Shown piece after piece: positions 16,864 through 26,374 of a stretch of 64,000 nt of DNA. The stretch's first letter is position 1; each line of letters begins with the position of its first letter. The notes under the pieces are model-generated. The model did not search any database. It was not told where the DNA came from and saw nothing but the letters and a program-made list of their open reading frames with translations. Location: contig JAQSDM010000004.1 of assembly GCA_029945945.1 (NCBI GenBank), forward strand, positions 186,001 to 250,000, written 5' to 3'. Made by a program: the position numbers and the translations under genes. This DNA is from Algoriphagus sp. (GTDB taxonomy: Bacteria > Bacteroidota > Bacteroidia > Cytophagales > Cyclobacteriaceae).

Positions 16864-18144
16864 ATGGATGTTTCCTACTTGATCATTGTTTTAATTTCCC
16901 TTTTTTTCTCTGCTTTTTTCTCCGGAATAGAAATCGCATTTATCTCTTCCAATAAGTTGCAGATTGAACTTCAAAGTAAGCAAGGAGATATGAGGGGGAA
17001 GATATTGAGCGGGTTTGTGCAAAGGCCCGGTCAATTCATTGGGACTACACTTCTGGGAAATACTATCTGCTTGGTGTTGTATGGTACTTTTATGGCTTTT
17101 CTCCTTGAGGTACCCTTAAAAATGTGGCTTCCGCCGAGTGTCAATAATGAAGCGGTGATTCTGTTGATACAGACAGTATTATCCACCATTATCGTTCTGA
17201 TTACAGGAGAGTTTTTACCAAAAAGCTTTTTCATGCTCAATCCAAACAGCATGTTAAACTTTTTCGCGATTCCTTTTGTGGTGATTTATTTTCTGATGTA
17301 TCCGATCGTTTGGGCGGTAGTAGGTCTGTCCCGGTTTTTTATTACAAAAGTTCTCAGGCTTTCTTACAGTGAAGACAAGCCTGTTTTTACGGTAACTGAC
17401 CTCAATAGCTTCATCCAAAATCACATGAGCCAGGGTCGTGAAGAAGGCAAAGTTGATATTGATACCAAGATTTTTGACAATGCTGTCGAGTTTAAAACTG
17501 TTCGAATCCGCGAATGCATGGTTCCAAGAACAGATTTGGTGGCTGTTGATGTCAATGATACTATTCAGGAGCTCAAATCTATTTTTGAAGAAAGCGGACA
17601 TTCCAAAATCATCATTTATAGGGACTCTATAGACGAGGTGATTGGATATTGCCACCAATTGGAGCTTTTCAAAAAGCCCAAAACCATCGAAGAAATCCTC
17701 ACTCCGATCATTATTGCTCCGGAATCTGCGCTTGCGAATGAAGTTTTGATTCAATTTATACAGGAGCGAAAAAGCCTTGCCCTTGTTGTTGATGAATTTG
17801 GGGGTACCAGCGGAATCGTATCGATGGAAGATATTATTGAAGAAATTTTCGGAGAAATTGATGACGAATATGACAATGACGATTTGATCGAGCAAAAAAC
17901 CGGCGAACAGGAATATTTGCTTAGCGCACGACACGAGATCGATTATTTGAATGATAAATACGGCTGGGAATTGCCGATTGGAGACTTTGAGACCCTATCC
18001 GGATTGATTCTCTCGTTGGCTGAAAACCTTCCCAAAAAGGGAGAGTCCGTTGCTTATGGCGTTTACACGTTCACAATTGTTACCAAACAAGACCACCGAA
18101 TTGATACAGTTAAGCTGAAAATCAGTACTTCGGGTATTTTTTAG
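16864..18144 (+). CDS. CNNM/CorC family transporter-like protein (hemolysin C family, GldE-like)
   Basis: 426-residue inner-membrane protein in the usual three-part order. A DUF21 (CNNM) transmembrane domain spans about residues 1-190 (FSGIEIAFISSNKLQIELQ). A paired CBS domain begins at RECMVPRTDLVAVDVND and includes LALVVDEFGGTSGIVSMED. A CorC/HlyC domain with GWELPIGDFETLSGLIL closes the protein. Relatives handle magnesium; GldE in gliding Bacteroidota is a paralogous form. It begins 2 bases after the preceding stop, inside the lptC operon. Confidence 0.88.
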   Translation: MDVSYLIIVLISLFFSAFFSGIEIAFISSNKLQIELQSKQGDMRGKILSGFVQRPGQFIGTTLLGNTICLVLYGTFMAFLLEVPLKMWLPPSVNNEAVILLIQTVLSTIIVLITGEFLPKSFFMLNPNSMLNFFAIPFVVIYFLMYPIVWAVVGLSRFFITKVLRLSYSEDKPVFTVTDLNSFIQNHMSQGREEGKVDIDTKIFDNAVEFKTVRIRECMVPRTDLVAVDVNDTIQELKSIFEESGHSKIIIYRDSIDEVIGYCHQLELFKKPKTIEEILTPIIIAPESALANEVLIQFIQERKSLALVVDEFGGTSGIVSMEDIIEEIFGEIDDEYDNDDLIEQKTGEQEYLLSARHEIDYLNDKYGWELPIGDFETLSGLILSLAENLPKKGESVAYGVYTFTIVTKQDHRIDTVKLKISTSGIF

Positions 18145-18169
18145 ATAGGCCTTTGATTCAGATTAAATT

Positions 18170-18199
18170 TTGAATTTCGTTACTAATGCTATTATTTTG
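18170..18199 (+). promoter_or_regulatory. candidate promoter for the PpiD-like gene
   Basis: TTG at 18170-18172, a 20-base spacer, then TATTTTG at 18193-18199, one base short of the consensus TAnnTTTG. The ATG lies 30 bases downstream. Confidence 0.4.
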
Positions 18200-18228
18200 C
18201 GACACTCAAAAAAAGCGTAGTATCAAAA

Positions 18229-20337
18229 ATGGCGTTAATTAAACAAATTAGACAGAGAACAGGTCTCGCTATCGGCGTAATTGCCGGCGGGTTAATTCTA
18301 TTCCTATTGGGTGGAGATTTGCTTAGTCCTAGCTCCAACCTCCTCGGTTCCAATCAAAACATCGTGGGTGAAATCGCAGGAGAGGAAATCTCTTACGAAG
18401 AATATCTAGCAAAAGTCGAAGAAGTGAAGGCTGCCTATCAGCAGCGAACTGGTCGCATACCTTCAGAAGTTGAGATGTTCACAGTAAGAGAGCAAGCTTG
18501 GCAGACAATGATTGTTGAGCGAGTGTTCAATGAAGAATATGATAAACTTGGCCTGACTGTATCTGATGCCGAACTGGTTGACATGGTTCAGGGTAAGAAT
18601 ATTGTAGCCGAATTGCGTCAGCAACTTGTGAATCCACAGACTGGTGAATTTGATAAAAATCAACTTGTTACTTTCCTTCAGTCCCTTGAGACCGCAGATC
18701 CTGCACAGCAAGCTTTCTGGGCTCAACAAGAGAAACTTTTTGCAGATTCCAGGTTGAGAATAAAATATGACAATCTCATGGCTACTTCAGAGTATGCAAC
18801 ATCTGCTGAAGCTAAATTAGAATACAAAGCTGCTAATTCAATGGCTGACGCGTCCATTCTTTTCATTCCTTATACTGCAATCAATGATTCAGATGTTAGC
18901 CTGGAAGAAAGTGAATTGACAGCGTATTTGAAAAATAATCAAAGCAAGTTCAAAACCGGAAACACCGCTAATCTTGAATACATCAGCTTCTCTATACTTC
19001 CGAGTGGAATTGATTCTGCAGATGTAATTACCAGAATTAACGAGTTAACTGAAGAATTGAAGACTGCAGAAAACGATTCGCTTTTCGCAGTAAGAAACTC
19101 TGAGACGCAGACTCCCTTCTTAACCTATGCTCCTGGTGACGCTCTTCCTGTAAGCCTAACTAACAATGTTGGTGAAGTTTTGCCAGGTCAGGTTTACGGT
19201 CCTTTTGTGACTCCAAACTCCTCTTATGTGACGTATAAAGTAGCCGCACAGTATGAGGGAACTCCAAGAATCCGAGCTTCTCATATTCTATTCAGTACTC
19301 AAGGCCTGGATAGTGCTGCGATTCTTCAGGTGAAAGCCCAGGCAGAACAAGTCCTTGCTGATGTGAAAGCAAATGGCAACTTTGCCGTGGCTGCTCAGCA
19401 ATATGGTCAGGATGGTACTGCACAAAACGGTGGAGATCTTGGATGGTTTGCGAAGGATGAGTTCGTTGAGCCATTTTCAAATGCGGCATTTGCAGCATCT
19501 GCTCCAGGTTTGATCAATGAATTAGTAGAGACTGAATATGGTTTCCACATCATTGAAGTAACCGATATGCCTAAAAGCACTTACACTAAGATTGCAACTA
19601 TTGAGTTGGAACTGGTGGCAAGTGATGCAACAAGAAATGATGCTTTCAGAAATGCTGATACGTTTGCAGCGGAAGCAGGTAACAGAGGTGAATTCACCGA
19701 AAAAGCTGGAGCAGCCGGTTATAGAATCATACAGGAGAATAATCTGGATGCAGGAAGCCGTAACCTGAACAATATACAGAACGCAAGAGAAGTAGTAAGA
19801 TGGGCTTTTTCAGAAGCATCTGAAGACGAAGTTTCTCCCGTGTTTGAATTAGACAACTCTTACCTGGTAGCAACTCTTGTCAATAGAAAAGAAGAAGGAG
19901 ATGCGACTTTGGCTGATGTCAGAGAGCAAGTTGAATTGCTGGTAAGAAATGAGAAGAAGGCAGCGATGATCATTGAAAAGCTGAAAGGAAAAACAACTCT
20001 TGCTGAAATGCAGGCTGCCTATCCAAATGAAGCTTCAGTGAACGAAATTCCTGATCTTAAATTGAGCGCTGCTGTGATCCCGGGTATCGGATTCGCTCCA
20101 CGGGCAATTGGTTCTGTTTTTGGCCTTACCAATGGTCAAATAACAATGCCAATCCAGGAAGATATCGGAGTAATGGTTGCTAAGTTGAACACGCTTACTC
20201 CTGCTGCTGAAATTGGAGACTATACAAACTTCCAGGGTCAGTTGACTCAAAACGCCTCACAAAGGACAACCTATCAGGTGATGATGGCACTTCAGGAACT
20301 CGCCAATGTCAAGGATTTCAGATATAAGTTTTTCTAA
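18229..20337 (+). CDS. SurA/PpiD-like peptidylprolyl isomerase
   Basis: 702-residue membrane-anchored periplasmic chaperone. One amino-terminal transmembrane helix (GLAIGVIAGGLILFLLG) is followed by a SurA_N-type helical domain and one parvulin domain at about residues 340-450 (RASHILFSTQG, GGDLGWFAKDEFVEPF, VETEYGFHIIEV). A second, degenerate parvulin-like region fills the rest. It assists folding of outer-membrane proteins. It closes the coaX-lptC block with a terminator at 20351. Confidence 0.9.
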   Translation: MALIKQIRQRTGLAIGVIAGGLILFLLGGDLLSPSSNLLGSNQNIVGEIAGEEISYEEYLAKVEEVKAAYQQRTGRIPSEVEMFTVREQAWQTMIVERVFNEEYDKLGLTVSDAELVDMVQGKNIVAELRQQLVNPQTGEFDKNQLVTFLQSLETADPAQQAFWAQQEKLFADSRLRIKYDNLMATSEYATSAEAKLEYKAANSMADASILFIPYTAINDSDVSLEESELTAYLKNNQSKFKTGNTANLEYISFSILPSGIDSADVITRINELTEELKTAENDSLFAVRNSETQTPFLTYAPGDALPVSLTNNVGEVLPGQVYGPFVTPNSSYVTYKVAAQYEGTPRIRASHILFSTQGLDSAAILQVKAQAEQVLADVKANGNFAVAAQQYGQDGTAQNGGDLGWFAKDEFVEPFSNAAFAASAPGLINELVETEYGFHIIEVTDMPKSTYTKIATIELELVASDATRNDAFRNADTFAAEAGNRGEFTEKAGAAGYRIIQENNLDAGSRNLNNIQNAREVVRWAFSEASEDEVSPVFELDNSYLVATLVNRKEEGDATLADVREQVELLVRNEKKAAMIIEKLKGKTTLAEMQAAYPNEASVNEIPDLKLSAAVIPGIGFAPRAIGSVFGLTNGQITMPIQEDIGVMVAKLNTLTPAAEIGDYTNFQGQLTQNASQRTTYQVMMALQELANVKDFRYKFF

Positions 20338-20350
20338 GCCTTAAAAATTT

Positions 20351-20384
20351 GAACCCATGCCTCCAAGCGTGGGTTCTTTGTTTA
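20351..20384 (+). terminator. terminator after the PpiD-like gene
   Basis: Ten-bp stem GAACCCATGC / GCGTGGGTTC (one G-T pair), loop CTCCAA, then TTTGTTT. Confidence 0.85.
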
Positions 20385-20419
20385 TATCCAATAGGATCAG
20401 GATTTAATGAGGTATTGCA

Positions 20420-20686
20420 ATGAAGAATCAATTCGATAAAAAAGCCTTTAAGGAAAAATTAGAAGCAAACGGGCAATTTCCCATGCTTTATATGTTTAAA
20501 TTCATCGTTCCAAACGGAAGTGAGATTGCTATTGGGGCATTATTCCCCAAGAATGAAATGTCTCTCAAACCAAGTTCCGGAGGAAAGTATGTAAGCACCA
20601 CCATTCAGGTAATGATGGATAGTGCTGACCAAATCATTGACATTTATGAAAAAGCATCATCAATTGAAGGTGTGATTTCACTCTAA
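20420..20686 (+). CDS. DUF493 family protein (YbeD-like)
   Basis: 88-residue cytoplasmic alpha/beta protein. The pattern FPMLYMFKFIVPN ... GKYVSTTIQVMMDSADQIIDIYEKASSIEGV matches the small DUF493 ferredoxin-like fold. Relatives have a proposed regulatory, ACT-like role but no settled function. It is followed after 12 bases by the pterin dehydratase gene. Confidence 0.8.
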   Translation: MKNQFDKKAFKEKLEANGQFPMLYMFKFIVPNGSEIAIGALFPKNEMSLKPSSGGKYVSTTIQVMMDSADQIIDIYEKASSIEGVISL

Positions 20687-20698
20687 ATTCTTTTAATC

Positions 20699-20929
20699 AT
20701 GTGGATCGAGGAAAATAATAAGCTCAAAAAATCTTTCAAGTTCAAGGATTTTCAGGAGGCATTTGCTTTTATGACCCGAGTGGCGTTTTTGGCTGAGGAG
20801 CATCAGCATCATCCCAATTGGAGTAATGTCTACAATAAAGTGGACATAGAGCTCACTACCCATGAGGAGGGTAATAAGGTGACCGCAAAGGATCGTAAAC
20901 TGGCTAAAGCGATTGATTCTATTAATTAA
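20699..20929 (+). CDS. pterin-4a-carbinolamine dehydratase family protein
   Basis: 76 residues. The PCD signature is complete: AEEHQHHPNWSNVYNKV, then THEEG and TAKDRKLAKAID. Family members dehydrate 4a-hydroxytetrahydropterin after aromatic amino-acid hydroxylation. No hydroxylase gene is in the window, so the protein may instead serve another pterin pathway. The stop overlaps the rsmI start as TAATG. Confidence 0.9.
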   Translation: MWIEENNKLKKSFKFKDFQEAFAFMTRVAFLAEEHQHHPNWSNVYNKVDIELTTHEEGNKVTAKDRKLAKAIDSIN

Positions 20930-21621
20930 TGATTGACCACCCTATCAATCTTTATATAGTTCCTACTCCCATCGGGAATCTCAAAGACATTACCCTTAGA
21001 GCATTGGAAATTCTCAAAAGTGTTGATGTGATCTTGGCTGAAGATACCCGTACGAGTGGAATCCTGCTGAAACATCTCGAGATTTCCCGGCCTCTTCAGA
21101 GCTACCATATTTTCAATGAACATAAAGCTGTTCAAAAGCTGGTGGACAGAATGAAAAAAGGGGAGGTTTTTGCCTTGGTAAGTGATGCCGGAACACCTGC
21201 TATTTCTGATCCCGGATTTTTGCTGGTAAGAGAAGTATTGGCAGCAGGCCTGGATGTACAGTGTTTGCCTGGTCCCACTGCATTTGTTCCAGCTTTAGTC
21301 AATAGCGGATTACCCAACGATCGATTTATCTTTGAGGGTTTTTTGCCTCATAAAAAGGGAAGGAAAACCAGGATTGAATCCCTGCTGGAAGAAACCAGGA
21401 CCATGATTTTCTATGAATCTACTCACCGACTGATGAAGACTCTTGAGCAATTCTCAGAAGCTTTTGGTCCGGACAGGCAAGCATGTGTTTCCAGAGAACT
21501 GACGAAACTCCACGAGGAAAACGTGCGAGGAACTCTTGCCGAATTGGTAGAATATTACCAGACCCATCCGACAAAAGGTGAGATAGTACTGGTTTTAGCC
21601 GGAAAAAATCCCAAAGATTGA
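20929..21621 (+). CDS. rsmI: 16S rRNA (cytidine(1402)-2'-O)-methyltransferase
   Basis: SAM-dependent methylation of the 2'-OH of C1402 in 16S rRNA. The 230-residue tetrapyrrole-methylase-fold protein shows LYIVPTPIGNLKDITLRAL, DVILAEDTRTSG, SDAGTPAISDPG, CLPGPTAFVPAL and FYESTHRL. It lacks the longer carboxyl-terminal extension seen in some RsmI proteins. Translation is coupled to the preceding gene by a 1-base stop/start overlap. Confidence 0.93.
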   Translation: MIDHPINLYIVPTPIGNLKDITLRALEILKSVDVILAEDTRTSGILLKHLEISRPLQSYHIFNEHKAVQKLVDRMKKGEVFALVSDAGTPAISDPGFLLVREVLAAGLDVQCLPGPTAFVPALVNSGLPNDRFIFEGFLPHKKGRKTRIESLLEETRTMIFYESTHRLMKTLEQFSEAFGPDRQACVSRELTKLHEENVRGTLAELVEYYQTHPTKGEIVLVLAGKNPKD

Positions 21622-21642
21622 ATTAACCTATTTGCCTGAAAT

Positions 21643-22446
21643 ATGATATCCAATGAAACGCTTGGACTGCTTCTCGAAAAAACGCAGGAAATCGCCAAAG
21701 AAGTCGGAGCCTTTATCCGAAAGGAGAGACAAGGCTTCAATCTGAAAACTGTAGAATACAAAGGCTTCAATGATCTGGTTTCATACGTTGACAAAGAAGC
21801 CGAAAAGCAGATTGTTGATAAGCTTAGTCTGATTTTTCCGGAAGCTGGTTTCATCACAGAGGAAGGAACGAACACTACCCGTCAGGAACAATTCAATTGG
21901 GTAATTGACCCATTGGATGGCACGACCAATTTCATCCATGGACTTCCAATCTATTGTGTGAGCATTGCTTTGATGGAGTACGAAGAGGTTGTTTTGGGTG
22001 TGGTCTATGAAGTGAATAGGCACGAATGCTTTTATGCCATGAAAGGCGGCGGAGCATTTTGTAATGACACTCCGATCCGAGTCAGCAAGGCTAAGACTCT
22101 GGCAGCATCACTCATAGCGACCGGATTTCCTTATTACAACTTTGAGCAAATCGATAAATATTTGGCAGCTCTAAAGTTTTTGATGAGTTCCACCCATGGA
22201 CTCAGAAGACTTGGAAGTGCAGCAGTTGACCTTTGCTATGTCGCTTCCGGAAGAATCGAAGGATATTTTGAATACAATCTTAATTCGTATGATGTGGCTG
22301 CCGGTGCTTTGATCGTGCAGGAAGCAGGAGGAACGGTCACAGATTTTGCAGGAGGAGGAGATTATATTTTTGGGAGAAATATTGTTGCTACCAATACCCA
22401 TATTCATCCGGAATTTCTTACCGAATTGATTCGAATCTGGTCTTAA
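21643..22446 (+). CDS. inositol monophosphatase family protein (SuhB-like)
   Basis: Magnesium-dependent phosphatase of 267 residues. Metal site blocks are ITEEGTN, WVIDPLDGTTNFIHG and SYDVAAGALIVQEAGG (the third aspartate in YDVAAG). The enzyme could act on inositol phosphate, fructose bisphosphate or PAP; SuhB-type is most likely. It converges with the AEC transporter gene with only 2 bases between the stops. Confidence 0.9.
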   Translation: MISNETLGLLLEKTQEIAKEVGAFIRKERQGFNLKTVEYKGFNDLVSYVDKEAEKQIVDKLSLIFPEAGFITEEGTNTTRQEQFNWVIDPLDGTTNFIHGLPIYCVSIALMEYEEVVLGVVYEVNRHECFYAMKGGGAFCNDTPIRVSKAKTLAASLIATGFPYYNFEQIDKYLAALKFLMSSTHGLRRLGSAAVDLCYVASGRIEGYFEYNLNSYDVAAGALIVQEAGGTVTDFAGGGDYIFGRNIVATNTHIHPEFLTELIRIWS

Positions 22447-22448
22447 GA

Positions 22449-23357
22449 TCAGCCTAAGAACAGATACCAAAGAAAAATACTAATCAGCGAGATAGGGATT
22501 CCCAGACTTGCCAGCAAAGTGGCAAGTTTGGGTTGAAGCCCGTATTGGATTGCGACGATTGATCCTGTGATCATGGGAGCCATTCCACTTTCCAGAACGG
22601 TGACTTTGAAAGTCAGCTCAGTTTCGGGAAGGAAATTTCGGTAAACCAGCCAGACGATTGCCGGAGCCAAAATCAACCTGTATCCGATGCTCATCCAATA
22701 GAATCGGGAAGTCAAGGCTCCGGTGTCCAGAGAAAACTTTACCCCAAGCGCCAATAGAGCCATTGGTGCCATTGTCTTTCCAATGGCAGAAAGGAATGGC
22801 AGTAAACTCTCGGGAGTTTTCCAACCCAAAATACTCATCAATATGGTGCCAAGCAGGAATAGAAAAGGAGGAAAACTCAGGATTTTGAGCGGAATGGAGC
22901 TCAGATTCCCCTCTTTATGACTGTAGATCGAGCCAACCACAATTGCGAGGGAAGAGACCAAAAGAAATGAACCTCCTTGGTCCATAAGTAAAGCGACAGA
23001 TAAAGACTGTTTTCCATAAAGTGCCTCAAGGACTGGAAAACCCAGAAAAGAAGTATTTGCGAGTCCGGATACGATGACCAGGCAGCCGGTAGTTCCTTTA
23101 TTCCAATGTAAGATTTTGCCCATCAAGCCAAAGATCACCCATGACATGAAAAATGTCAACCAAGCCGCTGAGATCGGAACCAGCAAATCCAATCCTGGTT
23201 TGATTTGAGGAATGTGGAGTAAGGCCAGGGCAGGAAGGACCAGGTAGAGTAAATATCGATTGATCCAAAGAGTGGCTTTTTCCAATGGAAAACCGGGCAA
23301 TCGCTGAAGAACCAGTCCCGAAAGAAGAAAGACGACAGCGATCAGCGCTGCAAGCAT
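22449..23357 (-). CDS. AEC family transporter
   Basis: 302-residue inner-membrane protein with about 10 hydrophobic segments in the auxin-efflux-carrier fold, two sets of five. The blocks GLVLQRLPGFPLEKA, GLANTSFLGFPVLEALYG and LALGVKFS, and the final ATLLASLGIPISLISI, are family-like. Relatives export organic acids or amino acids. The substrate is unknown and no regulator is adjacent. Confidence 0.85.
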   Translation of the reverse strand: MLAALIAVVFLLSGLVLQRLPGFPLEKATLWINRYLLYLVLPALALLHIPQIKPGLDLLVPISAAWLTFFMSWVIFGLMGKILHWNKGTTGCLVIVSGLANTSFLGFPVLEALYGKQSLSVALLMDQGGSFLLVSSLAIVVGSIYSHKEGNLSSIPLKILSFPPFLFLLGTILMSILGWKTPESLLPFLSAIGKTMAPMALLALGVKFSLDTGALTSRFYWMSIGYRLILAPAIVWLVYRNFLPETELTFKVTVLESGMAPMITGSIVAIQYGLQPKLATLLASLGIPISLISIFLWYLFLG

Positions 23358-23410
23358 GGCATCATTATGGAGAGTGTATTTTTTATTAACAGTAAATTAA
23401 TTTGATAAAA

Positions 23411-23441
23411 TTGTATCCGCTTGATTGTCAGCATACTTTTG
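23411..23441 (+). promoter_or_regulatory. promoter for the small gene at 23462
   Basis: TTG at 23411-23413, a 20-base spacer and TACTTTTG at 23434-23441, an exact TAnnTTTG. The ATG is 20 bases downstream. This supports the small gene being real. Confidence 0.55.
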
Positions 23442-23461
23442 TCTCAACTTGTTAGAAAGCA

Positions 23462-23686
23462 ATGAATAAACTAATACCTATTTTTATTGAGGGTGAGAAA
23501 TGGATACAAATTTCACAGTTATCATCCGATCAGGCAATTAAGTTGAAATCCTGGTTACCTGTCAACTCTTTCAAGAAAATCATGTTTCAGGGAATGGTAT
23601 TAAGCGACTGTTTAAAATTTGAAACATACGAGAATTGGTTTAGATCCTCGGAGGTTAATGGGAGAAACCCTGTTTTTGATTTTTAA
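23462..23686 (+). CDS. hypothetical protein, 74 residues
   Basis: No recognised family. The soluble, mixed alpha/beta-looking sequence contains FIEGEKWIQISQLSSDQ and a conserved-looking tail FETYENWFRSS. A good promoter (23411-23441) sits 20 bases upstream. It converges with the next minus-strand gene, sharing the four bases TTAA so both stop codons overlap. Confidence rests on the promoter and the tight convergent packing. Confidence 0.55.
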   Translation: MNKLIPIFIEGEKWIQISQLSSDQAIKLKSWLPVNSFKKIMFQGMVLSDCLKFETYENWFRSSEVNGRNPVFDF

Positions 23687-24057
23687 TCCAGGCCAAGACT
23701 TTTTCTTTTTTCCTGATAGTAATCATGGAGTTGAGGGTAAAACTGGCTTTTTGCCTCCGGAAATCCATCTAGCGTCATGACCATATTTCCCTCCGGATGG
23801 TCAAGGTTTATTTGCATTCCTTCCAGCATATCAATCAGTTCTTCCATGGATAAGGGTTCTATTGCACTAGAAGGATACAGCATATACTCATTGCCGTAAA
23901 AATCCACCGCTTCGAAGTTAATTTTAGTGTCCAGTGAATGAGCATAAATACTGATTTGCTCTCCCCATTTGCTTTCTGGATAGTGGAGTTTTACCAATAA
24001 TATCGAGGTGACATCCCCAAAGAAATACGGGCCGGGCCGGAATTTGAAATCAAACAT
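23683..24057 (-). CDS. hypothetical protein, 124 residues
   Basis: No recognised domain. The sequence is acidic and cytoplasmic-looking (MFDFKFRPGPYFFGDVTSI ... EELIDMLEGMQINL), with no signal peptide or membrane helix. It begins 156 bases before glyA on the other strand, and its stop overlaps that of the 74-residue gene. The protein-like composition and filled gap argue that it is real. Confidence 0.6.
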   Translation of the reverse strand: MFDFKFRPGPYFFGDVTSILLVKLHYPESKWGEQISIYAHSLDTKINFEAVDFYGNEYMLYPSSAIEPLSMEELIDMLEGMQINLDHPEGNMVMTLDGFPEAKSQFYPQLHDYYQEKRKSLGLD

Positions 24058-24119
24058 GTATCCAAATTAGGAAATCAACCGCAGGTATCCAGCATTCTTT
24101 GTGCAAACACTTTTTTGGA

Positions 24120-24150
24120 TTGGATAATCGGGACTTTAAGTCTATTTTTG
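24120..24150 (+). promoter_or_regulatory. promoter for glyA
   Basis: TTG at 24120-24122, a 20-base spacer, then TATTTTTG at 24143-24150, an exact TAnnTTTG. It would give an mRNA leader of about 57 bases before glyA. Confidence 0.6.
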
Positions 24151-24213
24151 ACCTCGTTTTCAGCCGGAGCAACCCGGCAAAACCCTCAATAGTTAGCTCT
24201 CAAACCCCTGATT

Positions 24214-25482
24214 ATGAAAAGAGATTCGGTTATTTTCGACCTCATCGCGCAAGAAGAAGACAGACAAAAGAGAGGCATCGAGCTGATTGCCTCCGAAAAC
24301 TTCACCAGCAAACAAGTAATGGAAGCTGCGGGAAGTGTGCTGACCAATAAATATGCAGAAGGACTTCCGGGTAAGCGTTATTATGGCGGTTGTGAAGTAG
24401 TGGATGAAATCGAGCAATTGGCAATCGATCGTGCAAAGGAACTTTTCGGAGCGGGCTGGGCAAACGTGCAGCCACACTCAGGAGCTCAGGCAAATGCCGC
24501 TGTCATGCTGGCTTGTCTGAAGCCTGGTGATGCGATTTTAGGATTTGATCTTTCTCATGGTGGGCACCTGACTCACGGTTCTCCTGTGAATTTCTCCGGA
24601 AAACTTTATCAGGCGAATTTTTACGGTGTGGAAGAATCTACCGGAATGATCGATTACGATAAAGTCGAAGCAAAAGCACTTGAAGTAAACCCAAAAATGT
24701 TGATTTGCGGAGCATCCGCTTACAGCCGTGACTGGGATTATGAGAGACTCAGAGACATCGCGGATCAGGTTGGAGCACTTTTGTTGGCAGATATTTCTCA
24801 CCCATCGGGATTGATTGCAAGAGGTTTGCTGAATGATCCTCTGGAATACTGCCATATCGTAACCACGACTACTCACAAGACCCTGAGAGGTCCGAGAGGT
24901 GGGTTGATTATGATGAGAGAAGATTTCGACAATCCATTTGGACTCACTACCCCAAAAGGTGAAATCAGAAAAATGTCATCTCTTCTGGATATGGGAGTTT
25001 TCCCTGGTACCCAGGGGGGTCCTTTGGAGCATATTATTGCTGCTAAGGCAATTGCTTTTCAAGAGGCACTTTCTGACGAATACATGCATTATGTTGTTCA
25101 GGTGAAAAAGAATGCATCCGTAATGGCCAGTGAGTTCGTAAGTCTCGGTTACCAGATCATTTCCGGAGGAACAGACAATCATCTCATGCTTATTGACCTT
25201 CGAAATAAAGACCTGACCGGTAAGATTGCCGAAGAGACACTAGGTAAAGTGGATATTACAATCAATAAAAATATGGTGCCATTCGATACCAAGTCGCCAT
25301 TTGTGACTTCAGGTATGCGTGTTGGTACCGCAGCAGTGACTACTCGTGGATTGAAGGAAGCAGATATGAAAAAGATCGTGCACTTGATAGACCGGGCTTT
25401 GAAAAACCATGACCAGGAAGCTGAATTGCAGAAAATCCGCACAGAAGTCAATACCTGGATGGTTGAATTTCCTTTGTACTAA
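24214..25482 (+). CDS. glyA: serine hydroxymethyltransferase
   Basis: PLP enzyme converting serine and tetrahydrofolate to glycine and methylene-tetrahydrofolate. The 422-residue protein has [44 protein letters not shown], the ADISHPSGL block and the PLP lysine K222 in [14 protein letters not shown]. Length is normal. It has its own promoter and is followed after 17 bases by tatC. Confidence 0.97.
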   Translation: MKRDSVIFDLIAQEEDRQKRGIELIASENFTSKQVMEAAGSVLTNKYAEGLPGKRYYGGCEVVDEIEQLAIDRAKELFGAGWANVQPHSGAQANAAVMLACLKPGDAILGFDLSHGGHLTHGSPVNFSGKLYQANFYGVEESTGMIDYDKVEAKALEVNPKMLICGASAYSRDWDYERLRDIADQVGALLLADISHPSGLIARGLLNDPLEYCHIVTTTTHKTLRGPRGGLIMMREDFDNPFGLTTPKGEIRKMSSLLDMGVFPGTQGGPLEHIIAAKAIAFQEALSDEYMHYVVQVKKNASVMASEFVSLGYQIISGGTDNHLMLIDLRNKDLTGKIAEETLGKVDITINKNMVPFDTKSPFVTSGMRVGTAAVTTRGLKEADMKKIVHLIDRALKNHDQEAELQKIRTEVNTWMVEFPLY

Positions 25483-25499
25483 AATTCATATCTCCTAAA

Positions 25500-26363
25500 G
25501 TGGCGTTAGATCAATATAAAGAAGAAGAAGAGGAAGGCATGTCTTTCCTGGACCATCTGGAAGCATTGCGTTGGCATATTCTCCGGGCCATATCGGCAGT
25601 TCTCATCCTCACAATTATCGCATTTCTTGCAAAAAACATCGTGTTTGGAGTGATTATCCTGGGGCCCTCCAAGATTGATTTCATTACGTATCGATTGTTT
25701 TGTGATCTCGGGAATTTTCTGGGAATACCGGCACTTTGTATAGAACAGTTACCTTTTACGCTTCAAAGCAGGGAGATGACCAGCCAATTTTCCATGCACA
25801 TGACTTCAAGTCTTGTAGTGGGATTCGTGGTGGCTTTTCCCTACCTCTTTTGGGAAGTTTGGAGATTCATAAGTCCGGGACTTTATGATAAAGAGAAAAA
25901 TGCAGCTCGTGGAGCGGTCTTTTTTGTCAGTGTATTGTTCTTTTTGGGTGCTGGTTTTGGATATTTTGTTCTTGCTCCCATGTCGATCAACTTCCTGGCG
26001 AACTATCAGCTTGATCCTTCGATCGTAAATGAGTTTGACATTTCGTCTTACATCTCTACCCTTACCATGCTTGTGCTGGCTTCGGCTATCATGTTCCAGC
26101 TGCCGGTAGTAGTTTATTTCCTTTCGAAATCAGGACTGGTTACCTCAAAAATGTTAATTTCTTACCGGAGACATTCAATAGTAATTATCCTTATTGTTTC
26201 CGCAATTATTACTCCTCCGGATGTGGTCAGTCAGGTTTTGATCGCAATGCCTATCCTAGTTTTATATGAAATGGGGATTATCATTGCTAAGCGATTGGAA
26301 AAAGAAAAAGCTGCAAGAAGAGCTGAGGAAGATTTGGAAACTGAAGGGGAAGACAAAGAATAA
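25500..26363 (+). CDS. tatC: Sec-independent protein translocase TatC
   Basis: Core receptor subunit of the twin-arginine export system, which the RRSFLK-bearing protein at 29405-30361 would need. The 287-residue protein starts at GTG 25500 (MALDQYKEEEEEGMSFLDHL). It has the family amino end MSFLDHLEALRWHI, EMTSQFSMHMTSSLVVGF, FPYLFWEVWRFISPGLY and about six helices. A charged tail (EEDLETEGEDKE) follows. TatA/B genes are not in the window. Twelve bases separate it from rpiB. Confidence 0.95.
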   Translation: MALDQYKEEEEEGMSFLDHLEALRWHILRAISAVLILTIIAFLAKNIVFGVIILGPSKIDFITYRLFCDLGNFLGIPALCIEQLPFTLQSREMTSQFSMHMTSSLVVGFVVAFPYLFWEVWRFISPGLYDKEKNAARGAVFFVSVLFFLGAGFGYFVLAPMSINFLANYQLDPSIVNEFDISSYISTLTMLVLASAIMFQLPVVVYFLSKSGLVTSKMLISYRRHSIVIILIVSAIITPPDVVSQVLIAMPILVLYEMGIIIAKRLEKEKAARRAEEDLETEGEDKE

Positions 26364-26374
26364 AGGCAACCAAA

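Noticed and set aside
17254..17934. 226-codon minus-strand frame inside the CNNM/CorC gene
   Set aside because: Antisense shadow of a clear CBS-domain gene; no start signal or domain.
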